Shown here: positions 8,777-18,161 of the stretch, one piece after another
How the letters are laid out: the number at the start of each line of letters is the position of its first letter
How positions within the stretch are numbered: the first letter of the stretch is position 1
Assembly (NCBI RefSeq): GCF_001424405.1
Contig: NZ_LMPS01000004.1
Coordinates: forward strand, 430,537 to 494,536
Source: Dyadobacter sp. Leaf189
GTDB taxonomy: Bacteria > Bacteroidota > Bacteroidia > Cytophagales > Spirosomataceae
Length of the DNA stretch: 64,000 nt
Direction: 5' to 3'
Translations under genes and position numbers: made by a program
The notes under the pieces: generated by a model
Seen by the model: the letters and a program-made list of their open reading frames with translations, nothing else
Told to the model about the DNA's origin: nothing
Database searches by the model: none

Positions 8777-9859
8777 ATGAAGAGAATTCTGATGGTCATG
8801 AGCTTGTGTGCATTGTTTGTGCAAACAAGCTGTGAATCAAAAAAAGAAGAGAAGGAGGAAGAAGTAAAATTCCTCGTTACGAGCCCCCTTCAAAAAGACA
8901 CATTGGTCACCAAGGAATATGTAAGCCAGATCCGCGCGATCAGCCACATCGAGCTGCGTGCATTGGAAAAGGGTTATCTCCAGAATATTTATGTGGATGA
9001 AGGTCAGACTGTCAAAAAAGGCCAGCTGATGTTCAAGATCATGCCGATGCTCTACCAGGCTGAACAGCAAAAAGCACAGGCTGAGGCCAATTTCGCAGAG
9101 ATTGAATTCAAAAACACCAAGGCGCTGGCCGACAGCAATGTGGTTTCCAAAAATGAGCTGGCGCTTGCCAAAGCCAAACTGGACAAAGCAAAAGCAGAAC
9201 TGGGCTTAGCTACAACGCACCTGGGCTTCACCGAAATCCGCGCACCTTTCGACGGCATTATGGACCATTTCCAGGTGAGGTTGGGAAGTCTTTTGGACGA
9301 AGGTGATTTGCTGACAACATTATCAGACAACAGCGAAATGTGGGTTTATTTCAATGTCCCGGAAGCTGAATATCTGGACTACAAAGCCAACGAAGCCACA
9401 GCAGGCATGCTGAATGTGAACCTCCGCATGGCGAACAATCAAATGTTCCCGCATTCAGGATCGGTGAAAACGATCGAAGCGGATTTCAATAATGAGACGG
9501 GGAACATCGCATTCAGGGCCACATTCCCTAATCCGAAGAGACTTTTGAGACACGGTGAAACTGGTAACATCCTGGTGACAGTGCCGATGAAGAATGCATT
9601 GCTGATCCCGCAAAAAGCGACTTTCGAGGTTTTGGAAAAGAAATATGTGTATGTGGTAGACAAAGAGAACAAGATCCGTTCACGGGAAATCGAGATTGAA
9701 GCCGAGCTTCCGCACATTTTCGTCGTGAAGTCGGGTTTGAAGGCAGACGATAAAATCCTGCTGGAAGGTTTGCGTCAGGTAAAAGAAAACGAAAAGATCC
9801 ACTCCACATTCGTGAAACCTGATTCTGTGATTTCCAATCTGAGTCTGTACGCTGAATAG
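8777..9859 (+). CDS. RND efflux periplasmic adaptor (membrane fusion protein)
   Basis: A 360-residue AcrA/MexA-type adaptor. The start at 8777 gives a short lipoprotein-type signal peptide ending at Cys20 or so (LFVQTSC), followed by a charged Glu/Lys tether. The order is that of the family: lipoyl half-motif (YVDEGQTVKKGQLMFKI), an alpha-helical hairpin rich in Ala/Lys/Glu, second lipoyl half (LGFTEIRAPFDGIM), beta-barrel and membrane-proximal domain. It links the inner-membrane pump to the outer-membrane channel. It is first in a three-gene operon, 28 bases before the permease. An upstream ATG at 8726 in the same frame adds an unlikely leader. Confidence 0.93.
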   Translation: MKRILMVMSLCALFVQTSCESKKEEKEEEVKFLVTSPLQKDTLVTKEYVSQIRAISHIELRALEKGYLQNIYVDEGQTVKKGQLMFKIMPMLYQAEQQKAQAEANFAEIEFKNTKALADSNVVSKNELALAKAKLDKAKAELGLATTHLGFTEIRAPFDGIMDHFQVRLGSLLDEGDLLTTLSDNSEMWVYFNVPEAEYLDYKANEATAGMLNVNLRMANNQMFPHSGSVKTIEADFNNETGNIAFRATFPNPKRLLRHGETGNILVTVPMKNALLIPQKATFEVLEKKYVYVVDKENKIRSREIEIEAELPHIFVVKSGLKADDKILLEGLRQVKENEKIHSTFVKPDSVISNLSLYAE

Positions 9860-9887
9860 TCAGGTATCTTAAAAAGCACAAAAAGAC

Positions 9888-12800
9888 ATGTTTAATCAAT
9901 TCATAAGAAGACCTGTATTTGCAATCGTGATCTCGATCATGATCGTATTTATAGGCATCCTGGCGATTGAGAAATTACCCATTTCCCAGTTCCCGGACAT
10001 TGCCCCTACCACCGTCAACATTTTCATCGCCTACCCTGGCGCGAGTGCCGATGTATTGGTAAAATCAACATTGATCACGCTTGAACAAGCCATTAACGGG
10101 GTTCAGGACATGCGGTACATTGCTACCGATGCAACGAGTGCGGGGGAGGCGACGCTCAGGATCATCTTCGAGCCCGGCACCGACCCGAACGTGGCCGTGA
10201 TCCGGGTTAAGACAAGGGTGGATCAGGTTATGCCACTTTTGCCCGAACTGGTTCAGCGGGAAGGGGTTATTATCTCGCCCGTTCAGCCCAGTATGTTGAT
10301 GTACGTTAACCTTTATTCGAAGGAAAAAAGCATTGACGAAAAATTCCTTTTTAACTACGCAACAGTAAAAATGATCCCCGAAATCCAGCGGACAAAAGGG
10401 ATTGCAAGAGCACAAATATTAGGATCAAGGAGATACGCAATGCGTCTTTGGCTGAACCCCGAGCGTATGCGTGCTTACAACATTTCTACGGAAGAAGTAA
10501 TGAAGGCCGTGGGAGAACAAAGTATCGTGGGTCGTCCGGGCCGTATCGGGCAAAGCTCCGGTATTGCAGCCCAGTCCCTGGAATATGTGCTTACTTACAA
10601 AGGTCGTTACGACAAGCCGGAAGAATACGAAAACATCATTGTCCGTGCCAATGCACAAGGTGAAAGCGTTCACCTTCGTGACATTGCCAAAGTGGAACTT
10701 GGATCTGAATTCTTTGATATTTACTCCAACCTCGACGGTCATCCTTCGGCGGCGATCGTGTTGCGCCAGAACTACGGAAGTAACGCGAGTGATGTAATTG
10801 AAGAAGTGAAAAAGAAGCTGGATGTGATGAAAGAATCCTTCCCTCCGGGCGTGGATTACAAGATCAGCTATGACGTTTCGCAGTTCCTCGACGCGTCTAT
10901 TGAGCAGGTAATCGACACATTGCGCGATGCATTTATCCTCGTTGCGCTCGTGGTTTTCATATTCCTTGGAGACTGGCGTTCTACATTGATCCCGATCCTG
11001 GCTGTGCCGGTTTCGCTGATCGGAGCCTTCTTTGTGATACAGGGTTTTGGACTTTCGATCAACCTGATCACACTGTTTGCATTGGTACTTGCGATTGGTA
11101 TTGTGGTCGATGATGCGATTGTCGTCGTCGAGGCCGTCCATGCGAAGTTTGAAGAAGAGCCGGGGATTTCCCCATTCAATGCGGTGAAAAAAGTGCTTGG
11201 TGAGATCAGCGGTGCCATTATCGCGATCACCGCCGTAATGGTTTCGGTATTCCTTCCGATCTCCTTCATGTCGGGTCCTGTGGGAACATTCTATCGCCAG
11301 TTCTCCATCACCATGGCCAGCTCAATCGTGATCTCGGCCCTCATCGCCTTGACATTGACGCCGGTTTTGTGTGCAATGTTGTTACAAAATCACCACGGCC
11401 ACGAGAAGAAGAAAAACTTCCTTACCAAAGGACTTGACGCTTTCAACAGAACATTTGACAAACTAACGGGAAGATATGTAGGCCTGCTGAAACGCATTGT
11501 GAGCCGCAGGGTTGTAACCTGGGTTGTGTTGTTGGGATTCTGCGCCGGGATTGTTTTTGTAAATAAAATTCTGCCCGCAGGTTTTATTCCGAATGAAGAC
11601 CAGAGCACGATTTACGCCATCATTCAAACGCCTCCGGGATCAACGCTTGAAAAAACCAACGAAGTTTCCCGCCGTCTTCAAAAGATATGCGAAGAAGTGG
11701 AAGGAATTGAGTCCGTTTCTTCATTGGCAGGTTACGAGATCATGACGGAAGGTCGCGGTTCCAATGCAGGAACCTGTTTGATCAACTTGAAACCATGGCA
11801 CGATCGCAAGCAAAATGTGAAAGAGATCATGGAAGAACTGGAAGCCGAAACAAGAGGACTTGGTGCGGTTGTCGAATTCTTCGAACCACCAGCGATCCCG
11901 GGTTTTGGTACATCAGGTGGTTTCTCGATGCGTCTTTTGGATAAAACTTCTGACACCGATTACGCTGAGTTTGACAAGATCAATAAGAAATTCATGGAAG
12001 ACCTGGCGAAGCGTCCTGAGCTTACGGGCTTGTTTACATTCTTCGCAGCGAACTATCCGCAGTATGAATTGCAGATCGACAACCAGCTTGCGATGCAAAA
12101 AGGCGTCTCGATCGGAAAAGCGATGGACAACCTGAACATTATGATCGGTAGTACATACGAACAGGGTTTTACAAGATTCAACCAGTTCTTTAAAGTGTAC
12201 GTGCAGTCGGATCCAAGTTTCAGAAGGCTTCCTTCGGATCTTTTGAAATTGTTTGTAAAAAATGATGCAGGCGAAATGGTGCCTTACTCCTCTTTTATGA
12301 CATTGAAAAAAGGCCAGGGCCCGAACGAGATCACGCGTTTCAACCTGTATAACTCGGCCGCGATCCAGGGACTTCCTGCGAAAGGTTACACTACGGCAGA
12401 TGCTATCGGCGCCATTCGCGAAGTAGCCGCCAAGACATTGCCGCAAGGTTATGACATCGCTTTTGAAGGTCTTTCTTATGACGAATCCATCCGTGGAAAT
12501 GAGTCGCTGGTCGTGTTTGCGATCGTTTTGGCCTTTGTTTACTTCGTGTTGGCCGCGCAGTATGAAAGCTTTATTATTCCGTTTGCGGTTGTATTGTCAC
12601 TGCCGGTTGGGGTGTTTGGTTCATTCCTTTTGCTCAAATTAATGGGCTTGGAAAACAACATTTATGCGCAGATCGGTCTGATCATGCTTGTCGGGTTGTT
12701 AGGTAAAAACGCCGTACTGATCGTCGAGTTTGCCGTTCAGAAACGGCAGCAGGGCGAGACCATTCTTAATGCTGCGATCGAAGGGGCCAGAGTTCGTTTC

Positions 12801-13094
12801 CGTCCGATTTTGATGACGTCGTTCGCATTCGTTGCTGGTTTGATCCCGTTGATCATTGCCACAGGTGCCGGTGCCATTGGTAACCGTACGATCGGTGCAT
12901 CTGCAATGGGCGGAATGCTCTTCGGGACCATTTTCGGGGTCATTATTATCCCTGGATTGTACTACATATTTGGTACGCTGGCTGACGGTCGGAAAATGAT
13001 CAAAGATGAAGAGGACGGCTCGCTATCCGAACAATTTGTCCATGCAGTTGACGCTTTTCCCCATACTCAAGAAACTCAAAATGATGAGCAATAA
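9888..13094 (+). CDS. RND multidrug efflux permease (AcrB/MexB, HAE1 family)
   Basis: A 1068-residue proton-driven inner-membrane pump, close to the usual family length. It opens with the typical MFNQFIRRPVFAIVISI and has two six-helix repeats with large periplasmic loops. The proton-relay residues are in place: an Asp pair in GIVVDDAIVVVE near residue 405 and a Lys in GLLGKNAVLIVEF near 940. It probably exports hydrophobic or amphiphilic toxic compounds. The 3' end overlaps the start of the outer-membrane factor gene by 14 bases, which suggests translational coupling. The substrate range cannot be told from sequence. Confidence 0.96.
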   Translation: MFNQFIRRPVFAIVISIMIVFIGILAIEKLPISQFPDIAPTTVNIFIAYPGASADVLVKSTLITLEQAINGVQDMRYIATDATSAGEATLRIIFEPGTDPNVAVIRVKTRVDQVMPLLPELVQREGVIISPVQPSMLMYVNLYSKEKSIDEKFLFNYATVKMIPEIQRTKGIARAQILGSRRYAMRLWLNPERMRAYNISTEEVMKAVGEQSIVGRPGRIGQSSGIAAQSLEYVLTYKGRYDKPEEYENIIVRANAQGESVHLRDIAKVELGSEFFDIYSNLDGHPSAAIVLRQNYGSNASDVIEEVKKKLDVMKESFPPGVDYKISYDVSQFLDASIEQVIDTLRDAFILVALVVFIFLGDWRSTLIPILAVPVSLIGAFFVIQGFGLSINLITLFALVLAIGIVVDDAIVVVEAVHAKFEEEPGISPFNAVKKVLGEISGAIIAITAVMVSVFLPISFMSGPVGTFYRQFSITMASSIVISALIALTLTPVLCAMLLQNHHGHEKKKNFLTKGLDAFNRTFDKLTGRYVGLLKRIVSRRVVTWVVLLGFCAGIVFVNKILPAGFIPNEDQSTIYAIIQTPPGSTLEKTNEVSRRLQKICEEVEGIESVSSLAGYEIMTEGRGSNAGTCLINLKPWHDRKQNVKEIMEELEAETRGLGAVVEFFEPPAIPGFGTSGGFSMRLLDKTSDTDYAEFDKINKKFMEDLAKRPELTGLFTFFAANYPQYELQIDNQLAMQKGVSIGKAMDNLNIMIGSTYEQGFTRFNQFFKVYVQSDPSFRRLPSDLLKLFVKNDAGEMVPYSSFMTLKKGQGPNEITRFNLYNSAAIQGLPAKGYTTADAIGAIREVAAKTLPQGYDIAFEGLSYDESIRGNESLVVFAIVLAFVYFVLAAQYESFIIPFAVVLSLPVGVFGSFLLLKLMGLENNIYAQIGLIMLVGLLGKNAVLIVEFAVQKRQQGETILNAAIEGARVRFRPILMTSFAFVAGLIPLIIATGAGAIGNRTIGASAMGGMLFGTIFGVIIIPGLYYIFGTLADGRKMIKDEEDGSLSEQFVHAVDAFPHTQETQNDEQ

Positions 13095-14523
13095 AAGAAT
13101 ATTGACCTGGGTCGGGATTACCATCAGCGCCCTGGCTTATACAGGTTGCAATGCGCCTTCACTGGTCCAGAGATCACCTAATAAGACGTTATCAGCTTCT
13201 TACGACGGACAAACAGCGGATTCCACTGCCAACGTAGGAAAAATGAGCTGGAAGAATTATTTCACTGATCCGCAGCTGAATGCATTGATTGACACCGCTT
13301 TCAAGAACAACCAGGAGCTGAACATCACTTTGCAGGAAATCGAAATCTCCCGCAATGAGATCCGCGCCCGCAAAGGAGAGTACCTTCCGTTTGTAGGCTT
13401 GCGTGGCGGTGCCGGCATCGAGAAAGCAGGCCGCTACACGCAGGTAGGTTCAAGTGAGGCTACGACCGAGATCAAACCCGGAAGGGAAACGCCCGAGCCG
13501 CTGCCTGACTTTGTGGTAGCTGCCTATGCACGCTGGGAAGTGGATATCTGGCACAAGCTGCGCAACGCAAAAAAGGCGGCCGTAAACCGCTACCTTTCTT
13601 CGATAGAGGGTAAAAACTTTATGATGACTAACCTGGTTTCCGAAATCGCCAACTCTTACTACGAGCTGCTCGCATTGGATACCCAGCTGAACATCATCAA
13701 TCAGAATATCGAAATCCAGAACAATGCATTGCGCATTGTGAAAATGCAGAAAGAAGCAACCCGCGTAACGGAACTGGCTGTCCGCCGTTTTGAAGCGCAG
13801 GTACTGAACACGCAGAACCGCCAGTATGCAATTCGTCAACGGATTGTGGAAACTGAAAACCGGATCAACTTCCTGCTCGGCCGCTACCCGCAGCCGGTGC
13901 TCAGGAACAGTCAGAACTTTGAGAATATGGTTCCGAATCTGGTCCAGACCGGTGTTCCTTCCCAATTGCTGCAAAACAGGCCGGATGTGCGGCAGGCGGA
14001 GCAGGATCTTGAAGCTGCAAAATTGGATGTTCAGGTGGCGCGGGCTAACTTCTACCCTTCTCTGGGTTTGAATGCGGCAGTCGGTTTACAGGCTTTCAAT
14101 CCGATCTATTTGGGTAATGTGCCCAAATCACTGATGTCGACGCTGGTAGCTGACCTGGCTGGTCCGCTGATCAACAAGAATGCGATCCAGGCTACTTATT
14201 ACAGTGCGAATGCGCGTCAGGTACAGGCGATCTACAATTACGAGCGCACTGTTCTGAATGCATATATTGAAGTGGTAAACCAGCTTTCGAACATCAACAA
14301 CCTGCAACAGAGCTTTACGACCAAAACGGCCGAGGTGCAGGCATTGAACGAGTCAACCAACATTGCAAACCGCCTTTTCAGCTCGGCACGGGCAGATTAT
14401 ATGGAGGTATTGTTAACACAACGCGAAGCTTTGGAGTCAAGGTTTGACCTGATTGAAACCAAGATGCAGCAGATGAATGCAACAGTCAACATTTACCGCG
14501 CACTAGGCGGCGGATGGAACTAG
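13081..14523 (+). CDS. RND efflux outer-membrane factor (TolC/OprM/NodT family)
   Basis: A 480-residue outer-membrane lipoprotein with a signal peptide and lipobox LAYTGC, then two outer-membrane-efflux repeats of long helices and short barrel strands. Recognisable family segments are SWKNYFTDPQLNALIDTA near the front, GVPSQLLQNRPDVRQAEQDL in the middle and an R-A-D-Y-M-E-V-L-L-T run near the end. The start at 13081 lies inside the permease end and opens straight into the signal peptide; a much earlier in-frame start at 13006 is rejected. It completes the tripartite pump and is followed by a strong terminator. Confidence 0.94.
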   Translation: MMSNKRILTWVGITISALAYTGCNAPSLVQRSPNKTLSASYDGQTADSTANVGKMSWKNYFTDPQLNALIDTAFKNNQELNITLQEIEISRNEIRARKGEYLPFVGLRGGAGIEKAGRYTQVGSSEATTEIKPGRETPEPLPDFVVAAYARWEVDIWHKLRNAKKAAVNRYLSSIEGKNFMMTNLVSEIANSYYELLALDTQLNIINQNIEIQNNALRIVKMQKEATRVTELAVRRFEAQVLNTQNRQYAIRQRIVETENRINFLLGRYPQPVLRNSQNFENMVPNLVQTGVPSQLLQNRPDVRQAEQDLEAAKLDVQVARANFYPSLGLNAAVGLQAFNPIYLGNVPKSLMSTLVADLAGPLINKNAIQATYYSANARQVQAIYNYERTVLNAYIEVVNQLSNINNLQQSFTTKTAEVQALNESTNIANRLFSSARADYMEVLLTQREALESRFDLIETKMQQMNATVNIYRALGGGWN

Positions 14524-14547
14524 GATTAGTAGTTATGTGAATAAAGT

Positions 14548-14578
14548 AAAATGCCGGCCCAATATGAGCCGGCATTTT
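14548..14578 (+). terminator. Rho-independent terminator of the RND efflux operon
   Basis: AAAATGCCGGC and GCCGGCATTTT form an 11-bp perfect stem across a 9-base loop, ending in T residues, 24 bases after the last stop codon of the operon. Confidence 0.9.
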
Positions 14579-14591
14579 CTTTGCCATAAAC

Positions 14592-14702
14592 TTACAAATA
14601 CCTGGTCATTTTCGTCAATGCATCCAGCAGGTAAGTCACCACGCGAAAACCTGGCAAAGATTTGCGCTTCTCAGGCACCAGAAGATGCGGTTTCTTGTTA
14701 GG
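14592..14702 (-). pseudogene. Possible C-terminal remnant of a LysR-type regulator
   Basis: The minus strand stays open for 36 codons (NKKPHLLVPEKRKSLPGF and on to DALTKMTRYL) and ends at a TAA. The stretch resembles the last residues of a LysR substrate-binding domain, where a P-x-L-L-V-P-x-x-R pattern and a short helix precede the end. There is an in-frame TAG just before it and no start codon, so it cannot be a whole gene. It is either a decayed regulator tail or a chance frame. The likeness is from memory only. Confidence 0.35.
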
Positions 14703-14952
14703 CTACAATCAGGGAATAACACAATTAAAGTATTTACTCTATTACTTCGATAGATAATAAAGTTTTAACCAGTTTTTAATACCTTTACAGAAGATTAACT
14801 TTTCAGATAGTTTAAATAATTACTATTTGACAATCAAACAGAATAATATTTTTAAAAATACTTTAATTTCAGTATAAAATTTAAATAAGATTACAAACAA
14901 CACAAACAAACATGCCGCAGTACTCACCAATTACTCTCTTTAAAATACAATT
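14703..14952. other. AT-rich leader upstream of the SusC/SusD operon
   Basis: About 250 bases of strongly AT-rich DNA without a coding frame. TACCTTTA at 14780-14787 is a near match to the -7 consensus but lacks a TTG at the right distance. The last 60 bases are rich in AAACA runs, a common look for Bacteroidota leaders. No hairpin or riboswitch was recognised. Confidence 0.4.
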
Positions 14953-17900
14953 ATGAAAAACAGAATTCTCTACCTGATTTTGCTGACAATCTTCTCGGTC
15001 GGGCTTGTTCAGGCACAGCGGACCGTCACCGGAATTATCACTGATGCGAATGACAATAGTCCGCTACCCGGCGCATCGGTTGCGGTAAAAGGTACTTCTA
15101 CCGGTACACTCTCCGATTCCGACGGATCTTTCAGTCTCAATGTAGCCGACGATGCTTCGGTACTCGTGGTTTCCTTTATTGGTTACCTGGCGCAGGATGT
15201 GACAATCGGAAATACCAACCGCATTACCATCGCCCTAAAACCGGATACCAAGATCCTGAATGAGGTAGTTGTAACCGCCCTCGGCATTTCGCGTGAAAAA
15301 CGTGCGCTGGGTTATGCAGTTCAGGAGATCAAAGGCGAAGCTTTGCAAACCAGGCCGACCAATGCGCTAAGTGCATTGTCGGGACGCGTCGCAGGTTTGC
15401 AGGTAACTTCTTCCGGTGGTAACATGGGCGGCTCGTCGCGGGTATTGCTGCGCGGAATCAACTCCATATCAGGTAATAACCAGCCACTTTACGTAATTGA
15501 CGGTACGCCGATAGATAATGCGGACCTGAACAGCGCAGCCACAAGCTCCGGAAGCGGCGGTAAGGATGTGGGTAACATGATCCAGGACTTAAATCCTGAC
15601 GATATCGAAAATGTATCCGTATTGAAAGGACCCTCGGCGGCGGCACTTTACGGTACGCGCGCGGCGAATGGTGTTATCTTGATCACCACCAAAAAAGGCA
15701 AGGAAAACAGCAAGGTGAATATTATGCTGAATACAGGCGTAGAGTTTGAGAATATTGTACGTCTGCCTAAACGCCAAAAGTTGTACGGCGGCGGTTTTAA
15801 CCCGTCCTTCCAGAAAGCGACCATCAACGGAACCGAGTATAACATTGCGGAATATGCAGTAGATGAAAGCTGGGGACCGAAACTGGACGGTACGCCCGTT
15901 TTACATTGGTATAACCTCGATCCTGAAAACACAGCGGAATACCTGAAACCCGAACCCTGGGCATATCCTAAAAACGATGTGCATTCATTTTTCGAAACCG
16001 GGGTATCGAATACCAACAGCTTATCTGTGAGCGGCGGCAATGCCAATTCTACGTACCGCCTTTCTTACACCAATAAAAATGTAAAAGGTACCGTACCGAA
16101 TTCTTCCCTGAAACGGAATTCTATCAACTTTTCAGGTTCGTCACAGCTGGGTAAGTTGAAAGTTTATAACAATTTCAACTACATCAAAAACCAGTCGACT
16201 GGTCGGCCGTGGACAGGTGCTACCAACCGGAATATTATCCTGGAAGCTTTCCAATGGGGACAGGTGCAGGTGGATTACGACAAGCTGAAAAACTACAAAC
16301 GTGCAGACGGTACCCAGATCCTGTGGAACAGAAGCGGCTACCAAAATACACCTGCTGGCGAGGCAGCGAAGTTTATTGATAACCCTTACTGGTCGGCTTA
16401 CGAAAGTTACCTGGAAGAGAACCGCGACCGTTTTTACGGAAATGTCGGGATGGTTTACGATGTAAATGACTGGCTGAAAGTAAGCGGAAAAGTAAATGCG
16501 GATGTTTATCAATATCAGTACCAGGACCGCATTGCTGTATATTCCAGAACACAATCGCAATACCAGGAGTACAATAACAATTTCAGCGAATTCAACTACG
16601 AGTTGCTGGCTTCGGCTAACAAGAGCTGGGGAGATTTCTCATTGAATGTAAATGCGGGTGGTAATATCATGAGCCAGCGCCGCCGCATCAGCGACGCAGT
16701 TACGCAGGGCGGACTGATCATTCCTGAATATTACAATTTGAAAAATGCGAGCTCTGTGCTGGTTAATTCCAATGCATACCGCAAGCAGATCAACTCCGTA
16801 TTTGCGAGCTTCTCAGCGGGCTGGAAAAGTTTGCTGTTCCTCGACGGAACATTGCGTAACGACTGGTCTTCCACTTTGCCGGTCGGCCGGAATTCATTTG
16901 CATATCCGTCTCTTACAACCAGCCTGATCCTTACGGAACTGAATGGAATTAAAGATGTGAACTGGCTGGATTTTGCCAAAGTACGCCTCGGCTGGGCGCA
17001 GGTAGGTAATGATACTGATCCTTACCAGCTGCAGCGCGCTTACGAAGCCACGCAATCTTTCGACGGGCTGGCTTCTTATCGTTTGCCTAACCAGCTCAAC
17101 AACCAGAACCTGAAACCGGAGATCACGAGCTCCTGGGAAGCAGGTATCAATTTGCAGGCATTTAAAAACAGGGTTGGTCTGGATGTAACTTACTACGACA
17201 ATGTAAGCCGCAACCAGATCATCAATATTCCGGTATCTTCTGCATTCGGTTATGATTCGAAGGTGATCAATGCGGGTAAGATCAATAATAAAGGGATCGA
17301 GGTAACGCTGACAGGCACGCCGATCCGGGCGAGTGGATTTGAATGGAATTCGAGCCTCAACTGGTCGCGCAACCGCAATAAGGTGATCCAGCTGGCACCG
17401 GGTGTGAATACTTTCCAGCTTGCGAATAGCCTCGTTACACTGGTGGCCCGGGAAGGTCAGCCTTACGGACAGATCCTGGGCAACGATTTCATCTACGCTG
17501 CTGACGGACAAAAGGTGATCAAAGCCGATGGTACCTACGACCGCGGGCAGCAACTGACGCCGCTGGGTAGTGTTTTACCTAAATACCTGTTTGGTTTCCA
17601 AAACAATTTTACTTACAAAAACTTCAATCTGGGCTTCCTGATCGATGGTCGCGTGGGCGGGAAATTCTTCTCGCAAACCTATAAAGTGGGTATGTACTCA
17701 GGTGTGCTCGACAAAACGGCTGCCAACAATGTACGCGAAACCGGCGTGGTGCTCGAAGGTGTAAAAGGTACCGTGACTTACAATGCAGATGGAAGCTACG
17801 CTGTGAGCAATACTTCATCCAACGATACCCGCATTACGGCACAAGCCTGGGCGCGCGGCGAGTACAGCGGACCTACCCCGCAAACGATCTTCGACGCGAC

Positions 17901-18129
17901 ATTTGTGAAGCTGCGCGAGATTACTTTCGGGTATAGCTTGCCACTGGCAAACAAAACGGTGAAGCAGATCTATTTCGGATTATACGGCCGCAACCTGGCG
18001 AACATTTATACTGCCAGCAAGTACATTGACCCTGAATTCACCAGCAGCGGCGGGAACATCCAGGGTTTGGAAGGCGGAAATATTCCGGTACCGGCAACTT
18101 ATGGTTTGAATGTCAATGTGAAGTTTTAA
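14953..18129 (+). CDS. SusC/RagA-family TonB-linked outer-membrane transporter
   Basis: A 1058-residue outer-membrane protein. It has a signal peptide (ending VQAQ), a carboxypeptidase-regulatory-like domain (residues about 22-105, TVTGIITDANDNSPLPGASV), a SusC-signature plug (about 110-240, with RVAGLQVTSSGG, LLRGINSISGNNQPLYVIDG and GPSAAALYGTRAANGVILI), and a large beta-barrel ending in VNVKF. With the SusD lipoprotein encoded next to it, it forms a bucket-and-lid importer for oligosaccharides, peptides or other large ligands. No carbohydrate-active enzyme or sigma/anti-sigma pair lies beside it, so the substrate is open. Confidence 0.95.
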   Translation: MKNRILYLILLTIFSVGLVQAQRTVTGIITDANDNSPLPGASVAVKGTSTGTLSDSDGSFSLNVADDASVLVVSFIGYLAQDVTIGNTNRITIALKPDTKILNEVVVTALGISREKRALGYAVQEIKGEALQTRPTNALSALSGRVAGLQVTSSGGNMGGSSRVLLRGINSISGNNQPLYVIDGTPIDNADLNSAATSSGSGGKDVGNMIQDLNPDDIENVSVLKGPSAAALYGTRAANGVILITTKKGKENSKVNIMLNTGVEFENIVRLPKRQKLYGGGFNPSFQKATINGTEYNIAEYAVDESWGPKLDGTPVLHWYNLDPENTAEYLKPEPWAYPKNDVHSFFETGVSNTNSLSVSGGNANSTYRLSYTNKNVKGTVPNSSLKRNSINFSGSSQLGKLKVYNNFNYIKNQSTGRPWTGATNRNIILEAFQWGQVQVDYDKLKNYKRADGTQILWNRSGYQNTPAGEAAKFIDNPYWSAYESYLEENRDRFYGNVGMVYDVNDWLKVSGKVNADVYQYQYQDRIAVYSRTQSQYQEYNNNFSEFNYELLASANKSWGDFSLNVNAGGNIMSQRRRISDAVTQGGLIIPEYYNLKNASSVLVNSNAYRKQINSVFASFSAGWKSLLFLDGTLRNDWSSTLPVGRNSFAYPSLTTSLILTELNGIKDVNWLDFAKVRLGWAQVGNDTDPYQLQRAYEATQSFDGLASYRLPNQLNNQNLKPEITSSWEAGINLQAFKNRVGLDVTYYDNVSRNQIINIPVSSAFGYDSKVINAGKINNKGIEVTLTGTPIRASGFEWNSSLNWSRNRNKVIQLAPGVNTFQLANSLVTLVAREGQPYGQILGNDFIYAADGQKVIKADGTYDRGQQLTPLGSVLPKYLFGFQNNFTYKNFNLGFLIDGRVGGKFFSQTYKVGMYSGVLDKTAANNVRETGVVLEGVKGTVTYNADGSYAVSNTSSNDTRITAQAWARGEYSGPTPQTIFDATFVKLREITFGYSLPLANKTVKQIYFGLYGRNLANIYTASKYIDPEFTSSGGNIQGLEGGNIPVPATYGLNVNVKF

Positions 18130-18161
18130 CCCGCCAATTAACAAGTTAATATTTGAAGATC

